The position numbers and the translations under genes are program-made. 21,857 nt of DNA from a virus, in IMG/VR virus record IMGVR_UViG_3300021957_005751, positions 1 to 21,857 of that record. One strand, 5' to 3'. Positions within the stretch are counted from its first letter, which is position 1. The number at the start of each line of letters is the position of its first letter. A model generated the notes under the pieces. The model searched no databases, was not told where the DNA came from, and saw nothing but the letters and a program-made list of their open reading frames with translations. Positions 1-7,509 of the stretch are shown here, one piece after another.

Positions 1-138
1 GTCCAAAGCTTGGACAGAAGGAGTGCTTGATGCAAATTTGAAATCTTCGCATTTTGCTATCTTTTCTTGTAACCTGCTGCTCAAAGAGCTTGTTCCTATG
101 ATTTTGAAACTTGTTTGCATTATTTATTATAATAATCA

Positions 139-158
139 TGACAATCGCCTATTTGTCA
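139..158. promoter_or_regulatory. Perfect 6-bp dyad (TGACAA-N8-TTGTCA) with promoter-like elements
   Basis: TGACAA at 139-144 and TTGTCA at 153-158 form a perfect inverted repeat around an 8-base centre. The right arm overlaps a consensus -35 hexamer TTGACA on the - strand (159-154). Downstream of it on that strand lie TATTAT (134-129, spacer 19) and TATAAT (131-126, spacer 22); both spacers are longer than the usual 17. On the + strand a TATTAT at 190-195 could be a -10 for gene L, but its -35 is poor. It may be an operator or divergent promoter; AT-rich chance matches are equally possible. Confidence 0.25.
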
Positions 159-206
159 ACGATTTTTTAGAGTAATCCTTATTTATTTTTATTATAGTGT
201 GAGAAT

Positions 207-216
207 AAGTGTAAAT
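207..216 (+). promoter_or_regulatory. Pre-start motif AAGTGTAAAT upstream of gene L
   Basis: The ten bases AAGTGTAAAT end six bases before the ATG of gene L. The same ten bases end seven bases before the ATG of the third fibre gene (18532-18541). These are the only two confidently called genes here that start after a real gap instead of overlapping or abutting the previous gene. There is no purine-rich Shine-Dalgarno sequence, so the motif may be a late-promoter or translation element of this phage. Two occurrences in AT-rich DNA are thin evidence. Confidence 0.25.
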
Positions 217-222
217 TAAAGC

Positions 223-2106
223 ATGGCATCTGAAGGAAGGAATAAGGCAGCAAAAAGTTTATTGGATCTACAACCGACAGCGGTTCTAGAGCTTTTCTTG
301 TTATACCCTGATTTTAAAAACGAACCTAGTAAGTTTTATACTTTCCATCCGGGTTCTGTATTCAAGAATCCTGTAGTCTGGAATGGGTTGCAATACATGC
401 CTTTGTCCGTAGACACAGAAGGTTTCGGCATATTCGGGGATGGTACTTTACCTAGACCTAAGATAAGAATAGCCAATACAGATAAGATAATTACTGTATT
501 GCTGCAGCAGTACTCAGACCTCAAAAATGCCGTAATATACAGAAAGAAAGTCTTTGTAAAACACTTAGATGATGCCAATTTTGATGGCGGTAACCCTTTT
601 GGTGTTGCAGATGGCAATGCAGAGATAACAGAGGAAAAGTATTTAATCGGTCAAAAAGTACTAGAAAACTTCAATTATGTGGAGTTTGAGTTAAATTTAC
701 CAACAGATCTAGACAATTTTGATGTAAACCAAAGGACTGTAAACGCCAAGTATTGCTATTGGCAGTATAGGGGGTTAGGCTGCGGATACCAAGGTAAGCC
801 TATAGAAACAGCAACTGCGGAACCTTTCAAAGACCCAAATGGCAATATTGTGCCTGTTGATCTACAAGACGATTTCAACACTTCTCGTTTTGAATACAAC
901 GCAAACAATCAGTATTTTGTGGCACGTAATGGTGATGATAATAAGCTTACAGCCTGTTACATTGAAAACAAAAAATTAATAATAGATAGGGATAAGAACG
1001 GACTGCCAATCTACTTTAGGGCTTGGTATGTGTGTGTTCAAGCTCATAGCTCAACAAACCCACAGTTCCCAGAAGGGAATCCTAGTTATTGGCAACAGGA
1101 TAATTGCAGTAAAAGCATACAGTCTTGTAAAAGAAGGTTTAGTGAGACAAAAACTTACCAAAAGTTTATCGGTGCGGCATCACAAAATTTGAAATATGTC
1201 TCATTTAAAGAGAGGTCAGAGTCAAGTCCTGTCGGTATTCAGTTTGCTAGTGCAGCTAGTTTATTTACTAGTGCTAATTCAGTTTTGACCTTTCAAAACT
1301 CAAACGCAAAAGCTTTCAGCATAACCTTTTGGTTGAGAAATACAAAATCGCAGGACTCAATAAAGACCATATTCTCTTCTAGTCACGATGGTCAAATCAA
1401 TAGGGTCCAGAACACAACAAAAAAGACTTCACCTTTATACTACTACCAAAAGGGTGTAAAGAACGTCTTGAGTGAATCTTTTGGAGAAGAAACTCGAAAA
1501 GAAAACGTCTTTGGTTTTGCTTCCATTGTTTGGAATAAAGAGCAGTTGATTCACTCTTGGAATGACACTGTAAAACAAAAAGCCCAAGGTGTTGTAAGCA
1601 CATCTGACAATACGCCAGATTTCTTTTCTTTGTTTGAGCTTCAACAAATTGGGACAGCGCCTCGTCACAATGTGTCTTTTATGGGTGATATCGCTCAAGT
1701 TTGTGTTTGGGATCGGGCTTTAACAACTGATGAGCTTACAAAATTAAGAAAGACAAATGTGTCTAGGGATGCTCCATTCAAAGATGTGTTTATGCCTCTG
1801 GAGTATTCTCAGTGTACTGGGGAGTTAGCTACATTAACTGAGGAAGCTGGTGCAGGTGGTTTAGTAGCTTGGTATGATATGAATACAGGAGCTTTAGGTT
1901 CAGAAACCGGACTTTTAGACAGCTCTTCTCACAATCTTCATCTCACTGGTTATGGGGATTTAAGAGCTGACAACTTTGAAACAGTTAGTTATATTAACGA
2001 AACTACAGACTTTGTAGAAAGCACTCAAGAATACTTCTTTTTGCCTTTCGGAGGGTTTCCGGGGACAGATGGATACGACTACAACCCAAGACCTTCCCAA
2101 CAATGA
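223..2106 (+). CDS. L: Phage minor tail protein L (lambda gpL family) with inserted LamG-like domain
   Basis: Homologue of lambda gpL, the Fe-S-cluster tail-tip protein that helps form the tip complex with I and J. The N-terminal part (about 1-165) carries the gpL beta-rich domain. It is followed by the family signature CYWQYRGLGCGY (Cys178, Cys187) and a second pair in DNCSKSIQSCKRRF (Cys295, Cys302); these four cysteines are the likely cluster ligands. The protein is 627 residues against 232 in lambda. Most of the excess is a LamG/concanavalin-like domain at about 335-515 (SITFWLRN, then AQVCVWDRALTTDELTKLR), with further beta-rich sequence to about 600. The glycine-rich gpL end LPFGGFPG reappears only at 607-614, so the domain interrupts the gpL fold. 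The ATG at 223 is preferred because the family similarity starts soon after it; no Shine-Dalgarno is visible. Its stop overlaps the next gene by ATGA. Confidence 0.88.
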   Translation: MASEGRNKAAKSLLDLQPTAVLELFLLYPDFKNEPSKFYTFHPGSVFKNPVVWNGLQYMPLSVDTEGFGIFGDGTLPRPKIRIANTDKIITVLLQQYSDLKNAVIYRKKVFVKHLDDANFDGGNPFGVADGNAEITEEKYLIGQKVLENFNYVEFELNLPTDLDNFDVNQRTVNAKYCYWQYRGLGCGYQGKPIETATAEPFKDPNGNIVPVDLQDDFNTSRFEYNANNQYFVARNGDDNKLTACYIENKKLIIDRDKNGLPIYFRAWYVCVQAHSSTNPQFPEGNPSYWQQDNCSKSIQSCKRRFSETKTYQKFIGAASQNLKYVSFKERSESSPVGIQFASAASLFTSANSVLTFQNSNAKAFSITFWLRNTKSQDSIKTIFSSSHDGQINRVQNTTKKTSPLYYYQKGVKNVLSESFGEETRKENVFGFASIVWNKEQLIHSWNDTVKQKAQGVVSTSDNTPDFFSLFELQQIGTAPRHNVSFMGDIAQVCVWDRALTTDELTKLRKTNVSRDAPFKDVFMPLEYSQCTGELATLTEEAGAGGLVAWYDMNTGALGSETGLLDSSSHNLHLTGYGDLRADNFETVSYINETTDFVESTQEYFFLPFGGFPGTDGYDYNPRPSQQ

Positions 2107-2498
2107 ATGAAAAACAAGCTTTAGAAACTATAAAAAAAATATGCGAATCTAACGAATATATAGAGATTTGTGGTTTTTTGGGTTACGATAGGTCTTCAGA
2201 TAAGTATGTCGTTAGTCAACAAGATAACATATCAGAAGATCCTTCTAAATACTTTATGATAGATCCTATTGACTACCTATTGTTCAAGGACAAGTGTGAA
2301 ATGGTGGCTGTTTACCATAGCCATACAGAGGGTAGTGAGCAACCTTCTAAGTTCGACATCAAAATGGCAGAGAGTTGTTGCGACCCTTTTTTGATTTACA
2401 GCCTAGAAACTAAAAAAATTCATATTTATAAGCCTAAAAACATGGATTTAGATGTAAGTATACTTAACAGGGTAAAGGATTGCAATGACCAAAATTAA
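2103..2498 (+). CDS. K: JAB/JAMM-domain tail tip protein (N-terminal half of lambda gpK)
   Basis: A 131-residue Mov34/MPN/JAB metalloprotease-fold protein matching the N-terminal domain of lambda gpK, a tail-tip assembly protein. The JAMM zinc motif is complete: Glu21 in EICGFLGY, His72 and His74 in YHSHTEG, Ser82 and Asp85 in PSKFD, which fits H-x-H-x7-S-x2-D. An active zinc hydrolase is therefore possible. Lambda gpK also has a C-terminal NlpC/P60 cell-wall hydrolase domain; it is absent here, and the next gene in the other frame is the I homologue, not a split NlpC/P60. The start overlaps the L stop (ATGA) and the end overlaps gene I by 14 bases, so translation is probably coupled. The family is clear; the target (tail protein processing, or an isopeptide-like substrate) is unknown. 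Confidence 0.85.
   Translation: MNEKQALETIKKICESNEYIEICGFLGYDRSSDKYVVSQQDNISEDPSKYFMIDPIDYLLFKDKCEMVAVYHSHTEGSEQPSKFDIKMAESCCDPFLIYSLETKKIHIYKPKNMDLDVSILNRVKDCNDQN
2475..2479 (+). promoter_or_regulatory. Shine-Dalgarno AAGGA of gene I
   Basis: AAGGA lies five bases before the ATG at 2485, inside the end of the JAB gene. It is the clearest ribosome binding site in the window and supports the chosen start, which creates a 14-base overlap. Most other genes here lack one. Confidence 0.6.
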
Positions 2499-3075
2499 AC
2501 TACATGGTATACTGGCTAAGGAGTATGGAGAAATCTTCAACATGGAGATCTCCAAGCCAAGAGATGTTATAAAAGCTATAGATTGCAATCGTTCTGGGTT
2601 CAGGAGAAGAGTGGTGGATCTGCAGAAGGAGGGGTTTATTTACGATATTCTGGTGGACCGAAAAAGGATGAACAAGGAGTCATTCTTGAATAGCAAGAAC
2701 CCTAAGCAGATAGATTTAGTCCCTGTGATAGTCGGTTCTGGGTTAACAGTTTTAGAAGCTATACTTGTTGCGGTGGCTCAAGTAGTTATAAGTTACGCTC
2801 TAATGGACCCCGGAACATTGGATGGTGGGGAGGCGACAGTGGGAAGCACCAAAGGCTCCTTACTTTTTCAAGGGGGGAATGCAAACATAGCGAGCCAAGG
2901 TAGCCCAATACCTATAGGTTACGGCAGGTTGAAGGTAGGCTCTCAGATAGTGCAAAGCTCTGTAAAATCCTTCCCACAATCCATAGAGTCGTCCAAGGTT
3001 ATGACATCGAATCAATTAACCATTATTGATTCACCTGAGGCTGAAGTAAAATCTAATAAGGTGGACACTGCATAA
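2485..3075 (+). CDS. I: Tail assembly protein I (lambda gpI family)
   Basis: A 196-residue homologue of lambda gpI, a protein needed for tail-tip assembly that acts together with L and J. Residues 1-80 form the ubiquitin-like beta-grasp region (MTKIKLHGILAKEYG at the start, a typical gpI opening). A hydrophobic, alanine/valine-rich segment follows at about 80-106 (IVGSGLTVLEAILVAVAQVV), resembling a membrane-active or membrane-spanning helix. A glycine-rich linker leads to the conserved C-terminal motif SPIPIGYGRLKVGSQIVQS (140-158), which is diagnostic for the family. The final 35 residues are polar and not conserved. Position between K and J is the canonical order. Its TAA overlaps the J start as TAATG, implying re-initiation. 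Confidence 0.88.
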   Translation: MTKIKLHGILAKEYGEIFNMEISKPRDVIKAIDCNRSGFRRRVVDLQKEGFIYDILVDRKRMNKESFLNSKNPKQIDLVPVIVGSGLTVLEAILVAVAQVVISYALMDPGTLDGGEATVGSTKGSLLFQGGNANIASQGSPIPIGYGRLKVGSQIVQSSVKSFPQSIESSKVMTSNQLTIIDSPEAEVKSNKVDTA

Positions 3076-6000
3076 TGAAACATCTAGAAAAAAAAATAAA
3101 TCTAAGAGGTGGTTTGTTCGGTAGTAAACCCAAAGTTAAACCAGCTACTTTAAGGCCACCTGCTATCGGGGATTTCCAATTTGCCTCTTCCTTTAGTTAT
3201 GTGGAGAACCTAGATCTTATATCAGACGGGCCTATAGAGGGCTTGGTGAACAAAGAAGGCTCGCTGCTTGACCCCCAGAACTTGTCACAAGGTGTCTACT
3301 TAAACGGAACACCAGTTCAGGTTTCCAATAATTCCAAGGTGCTGGATGTAGAGATTGACTCCGATTTTAAAAAAATATCAAGTGGTGGATCTGAAATCTT
3401 TGATACGACTGCAGCGCTAGCTAGTAAATCCTTCTTTAACACCATAGAAAATGAAAGAGGGAGGAAAGGTGTATTTTTGCACCACGCATCCGATTACAGT
3501 AACAAAAAACCTGTGCAAAGGTTGTATAATGTTGTCCAAGGTTTGAGTACTTTCAGGTATTTGTCCACATCTCAATTCACTTCTGCAATAACAGGCAAAG
3601 GTGCATTGGTGACAAATGGCTATACACAAATACACGTATCTTCTGATGCTAACAATGATATAGCATTGGTTTTCGCCTCTAGACCTATCAGGTCTGAGAA
3701 AGAAGGTGAGGTTGTTAATCATAGGGCTTTCCAGTTTGGCGAAACTAGTTTTTCAAGTGTGGGTGAAGTTCAAAATGCAAGAAGCCAAGCCTTAAAAACC
3801 TTTGCAGATACAAACAGTAGAAAGCTGTTGTCAGATTTGTTGGATATCTGGGACGATGTAACAAACTACCCAGAGGGTCACCCGATGAGAGTATCCATAG
3901 ATAGGGCTATGAGGATCAACTTTGGCCAGAATTGGCAGTCGCAAGCTTCAGAATCTAGTAGGGAACTTTATTTCCTTAAAAAGATTTTTGGCAAATTAAG
4001 AAGTTACGACAAAGGTGGGGCTATAGTTCTCTTTTCAGACGACTTCTCAATTCAAAGCAGCAGGACAATCACCCAATCTAGCGTTTCAATTCAACCTGCA
4101 AGTTCTACCACTTCAGAGAGTCCACTAGCTACAAGAAATAGGGTAGTTAACTTGCTTATCCCTGTTTTAGATTCTGGCGGTGTAACGAATGGAAGTGTTA
4201 TAGGTATTTATGTTGTATTGACAGACGACACTGAATCTGACGATTTGCCAAAATCTTACAAGAATAAAGCTATTCAAGTCGGTGAGTCTGCAATGGATTT
4301 CTTTAAAAACTTAAACGGTTTTAAACTTTTCGAAAACCCAACTGACATTCTTGACCAGAACTCTACTGTAAAGTACAACTACTCTAACGTTTTAGTCGAA
4401 GAAAGGCTTGGTGAATCATCACAATTACCATTTCGTTATTTTAACGAAGTTTTTATTGATAAAAATATAAACGAAAGGCTTTATGGCCCTTACCGACTCA
4501 ATGGGGAGGTGCAAAGGTTAAGGGTTCAGTCTGGAGATAAGCCAGAGGATTTAAAAAAAGATGATGCAGATTTTATGTTTTATACTTCTGATACTGACGG
4601 TGATCTACTGCCAGACTCAGAAGGTAGCAATGACAACCTAAGGGATGGAAAAGGCACTGCAAATAGAAGTTTTACAGATTGGAATTCAACTAATTCAGCC
4701 AATAACTTAGACGAAGAAGCAGTCTCTGTTACTCATGTGATCTACAACCCTAATGTAGAAGAGGTTTTTATAACATTGCAGGTTGATGCTCTATTTGACA
4801 CTAACGAAAGAGATAGAAACCCTGAAAGTGATAAAGCTATAAAAGCTGGAGATAAAATACCAGCAGTTGTAAATTTTGAGATTGAAGTCGGGGTGATAAA
4901 AACAGATGGCACAGAAGTACCTAAAGATACTAGAAGGTACAGGATGGCTGCTGTTATAGAAGGGACCACCTTGATAGATATTGGGAATGCTCACTCGACA
5001 GGTCAATATTCAGACTTTGAGTATTTGCAATTAGTTGACGGGGGTAGTGTAGAGAACCCAGTCTCAGAACCATTTAAACTTCCACCTGTAAAGCAGGTTA
5101 ACACGACAGACAGTATAGAAAGCGTGTCTGAGAAAAGATACGTAAGAGTAACCAAGTTATCTACTGAAACATTTTCCATATTAATAAGCAAAGATGTTTC
5201 CCTTTATAAGGTAACGGAAATATTAAAATGTAATTTGCGCTACCCTTACTCCGCTATAATAGGCACTAAGTTGGACTCAAGACAGTTTTCTAGCATACCG
5301 GAAAGAAGGTTTGATGCTAGGTTGAAAAGGGTATTGATCCCCAGTAATTACCACCCGACAAGAGACGACTCTTTAAAAACAGACAAGAGGTATCACGATA
5401 AAAAGACTGACTTAGATAGTTTGAGTCAAAATGATAAGTTGGTTTATGATGGTGATTGGAATGGAACTTTTGTAGAGGGCTGGACTGATAACCCAGCTTG
5501 GATAGTTTTTGACCTGTTAACAAACCCTAGGTATGGATTTGGGCAACATATTTCAGAGGACGAAGTTAACAAGTGGGAGTTGTATAAGATAGGTAGGTTT
5601 TGCGATGCTGTGGATAACGATGGAAATTTTGTTGGTGTACCGGACGGGAGGGGCGGCCTAGAACCTAGGTTTTCTTGTAATATATTATTCAATAATAATG
5701 AGAAAATTTATGATGCGGTGCAAACAATATCTAGTTTGTTCAGAGGTAAAACTTTTTTTAGAAGCGCAGAAGTTTCTTTCGCTGACGAAAGGGTGAAGGA
5801 ACCTATAGCGTTATTTAATAACATAAATGTAAAAGACGGATTGTTTAACTACGCAAATTTAAGAAGGGACCAGCAGTTTAATACTGTCGAGGTTGGCTAC
5901 TTAGACAGGTTTGAGGATTTTGTTCCAAAGATTGAGGTGGTAGAAGATGCTGAAGATATACGTAACAGAGGTGTTTTCAAAAATAGAATAGACGCCTTGG

Positions 6001-7508
6001 GTGTCACCTCTAAAGCTATGGCTAGGAGAATAGGCCAGCATCTTGTCTACAGGACCGTAAAGGAGAATCAAAAGGTTGCATTTAATACAGGGTTGGAAGC
6101 TTTGCTTTGCCAACCCGGAGATTTAATCATAGTGGAGGATGAATTAAAGAGTAACAAAACTAACTTTGGAAAAGTACTCAGTGTGGACTCAAGCAGTGAA
6201 TACTTAAGGTTGAGTAGCCCGATTGATAGTTCTATACAGACAGGCTTATTGACTGTCTATATCCCAACAGGTGACAGCACAACTCAAGAGCTTTCAGATT
6301 TGGCGATCAGTGGCAGAGAGAGAGTAAAGGGTGCTTTTTCTATAACAGGAGACAATGCTATACCCGGACTAGATGACTATACTGGGTTTTATAACTTCTC
6401 TGGCTATTTAAGCGCTTACTCGCAAAGCGTTTTCGATAGTGAGGATGACGGTGAGTATATATTTGTAGATTACCCTGTGTATACAGGCACTGAGAACAAA
6501 AAGATCTATTATCATGTCGATGACCTAGACGGTCCAGACCCCTTAGGGAAGTGGATATTCGCATCAGGATCCCTGTTGGCCCATGAGACAGATTTAACCA
6601 CTACGGCTTCAAAAAATGAATATGATTTTTACAGTAGGATAGTGAGTGGTTCTACGGATTTGGAACGAAACTACTCGTTGTTTACATTGAACAACAATGC
6701 ACATTCAAAAGTTTATTACTACGATGGGTCGCTAAGCAATGGCTCTATATCAGGTGCTGATATATTTTCTGGTGTGGACAATTCGACTAACGGGGTGTCT
6801 ATATCAGACATCACCATAGGTTCTAACCCTCAGATCTTAACACTTCAAGTTACAGGATTAGTAGGGAATGTAGCTGATGAGATAGGGTCTTATGTCAGTG
6901 GGGTGGATCTACCTGACTACCTACAGCATATAAAACTAGGGAGCCCTTATCGTTTTGAAATCAAAGAAGCTTCTGACTTTTTGTACAAAATAGATTCTAT
7001 AAAAGAAGATACCCCCAATGACTACCTAGTGTCAGCTTCAAAATTTGACACAGGGAAGTACGAACTAATAGAAAACAATATTTCTTTCGAGCCAAAAGAG
7101 AACACTTACGCTTATCAAGTTCAAACCCAAGTGGGTGATGTGACATATGACACTTTGTCTTCTCCTCAAAATCTATCTTTGACGACAGGTTTGGGGACAA
7201 ACGCCAACACTTTCTTTATAAGTGGTGATTGGGACCAAGTGACAAACAATAATGGGTACAATGCCATCTTGAATTATGCAAATGGGTCAGTATCAGAATC
7301 TTCTATAACACAGAACACAAACTCAGTTAAATTCGATAACATAGGGGTTATCGGGAAGTTCACTTTAAATGTGAAAACTATAGGAGATAATACAAACAAC
7401 ACAAGCAAGTTCTTTGATTCTGATTATAGCACCATAACATCATTCTTTCTTTACGATAACCTTTCAGTTTTAGACCGACCAGTTGTAACTAATATTACAT
7501 TCTCATAA
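3075..7508 (+). CDS. J: Central tail tip / host specificity protein J (lambda gpJ family), enlarged
   Basis: A 1477-residue homologue of lambda gpJ (1132 residues), the trimeric central tip protein that plugs the tail and contacts the receptor. The N-terminus has the family motif NLDLISDGPIEGL (45-57) followed by LSQGVYLNGTPVQ. The conserved core runs from about 689 to 1025: YPYSAIIGTKLDS, then DWNGTFVEGWTDNPAW, LLTNPRYGFG (about 794-823), GGLEPRFSCN near 860 and CQPGDLIIVEDE near 1012, all with clear lambda counterparts. Between about 90 and 689 the protein is much longer than lambda and includes DTDGDLLPDSE at 506-516, a D-x-D-x-D loop resembling calcium-binding TSP3/EF-hand loops. After the core come beta-rich, fibronectin-III-like segments to the C-terminus, where host specificity usually resides. 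The start is fixed by TAATG overlap with I and a weak AAGGTGG ten bases upstream. Confidence 0.9.
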   Translation: MKHLEKKINLRGGLFGSKPKVKPATLRPPAIGDFQFASSFSYVENLDLISDGPIEGLVNKEGSLLDPQNLSQGVYLNGTPVQVSNNSKVLDVEIDSDFKKISSGGSEIFDTTAALASKSFFNTIENERGRKGVFLHHASDYSNKKPVQRLYNVVQGLSTFRYLSTSQFTSAITGKGALVTNGYTQIHVSSDANNDIALVFASRPIRSEKEGEVVNHRAFQFGETSFSSVGEVQNARSQALKTFADTNSRKLLSDLLDIWDDVTNYPEGHPMRVSIDRAMRINFGQNWQSQASESSRELYFLKKIFGKLRSYDKGGAIVLFSDDFSIQSSRTITQSSVSIQPASSTTSESPLATRNRVVNLLIPVLDSGGVTNGSVIGIYVVLTDDTESDDLPKSYKNKAIQVGESAMDFFKNLNGFKLFENPTDILDQNSTVKYNYSNVLVEERLGESSQLPFRYFNEVFIDKNINERLYGPYRLNGEVQRLRVQSGDKPEDLKKDDADFMFYTSDTDGDLLPDSEGSNDNLRDGKGTANRSFTDWNSTNSANNLDEEAVSVTHVIYNPNVEEVFITLQVDALFDTNERDRNPESDKAIKAGDKIPAVVNFEIEVGVIKTDGTEVPKDTRRYRMAAVIEGTTLIDIGNAHSTGQYSDFEYLQLVDGGSVENPVSEPFKLPPVKQVNTTDSIESVSEKRYVRVTKLSTETFSILISKDVSLYKVTEILKCNLRYPYSAIIGTKLDSRQFSSIPERRFDARLKRVLIPSNYHPTRDDSLKTDKRYHDKKTDLDSLSQNDKLVYDGDWNGTFVEGWTDNPAWIVFDLLTNPRYGFGQHISEDEVNKWELYKIGRFCDAVDNDGNFVGVPDGRGGLEPRFSCNILFNNNEKIYDAVQTISSLFRGKTFFRSAEVSFADERVKEPIALFNNINVKDGLFNYANLRRDQQFNTVEVGYLDRFEDFVPKIEVVEDAEDIRNRGVFKNRIDALGVTSKAMARRIGQHLVYRTVKENQKVAFNTGLEALLCQPGDLIIVEDELKSNKTNFGKVLSVDSSSEYLRLSSPIDSSIQTGLLTVYIPTGDSTTQELSDLAISGRERVKGAFSITGDNAIPGLDDYTGFYNFSGYLSAYSQSVFDSEDDGEYIFVDYPVYTGTENKKIYYHVDDLDGPDPLGKWIFASGSLLAHETDLTTTASKNEYDFYSRIVSGSTDLERNYSLFTLNNNAHSKVYYYDGSLSNGSISGADIFSGVDNSTNGVSISDITIGSNPQILTLQVTGLVGNVADEIGSYVSGVDLPDYLQHIKLGSPYRFEIKEASDFLYKIDSIKEDTPNDYLVSASKFDTGKYELIENNISFEPKENTYAYQVQTQVGDVTYDTLSSPQNLSLTTGLGTNANTFFISGDWDQVTNNNGYNAILNYANGSVSESSITQNTNSVKFDNIGVIGKFTLNVKTIGDNTNNTSKFFDSDYSTITSFFLYDNLSVLDRPVVTNITFS

Positions 7509-7509
7509 C

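Larger units (their letters stand above)
1..222. other. AT-rich leader segment without an assignable gene
   Basis: No gene can be assigned here with confidence. One + frame is open from base 2 to a TAA at 173-175 (57 codons) and could be the end of an upstream gene. Its translation (ending RLFVNDFLE) does not resemble gpM or the tape-measure protein that normally precede L. On the - strand an ATG at 120-118 opens a frame running off the left edge (begins MQTSFKIIGTSSLSS), and another - frame is open from 139. With three competing frames in AT-rich DNA none is convincing. The stretch 121-222 is very AT-rich and holds a dyad and promoter-like elements, so it probably acts as an intergenic leader to gene L. 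Confidence 0.4.

Noticed and set aside
1-15. Inverted repeat GTCCAA-AGC-TTGGAC at the window edge
   Set aside because: A 6-bp stem at the very edge, with no T-run following it, is not enough to call a terminator or site.
2-175. 57-codon + frame as the end of a gpM or tape-measure gene
   Set aside because: The translation does not resemble either family, and two - strand frames are equally open over most of the same bases.
4742-6564. Several - strand frames of 60-80 codons opposite gene J
   Set aside because: They lie fully inside a strongly supported J homologue, have no family resemblance, and are expected by chance.
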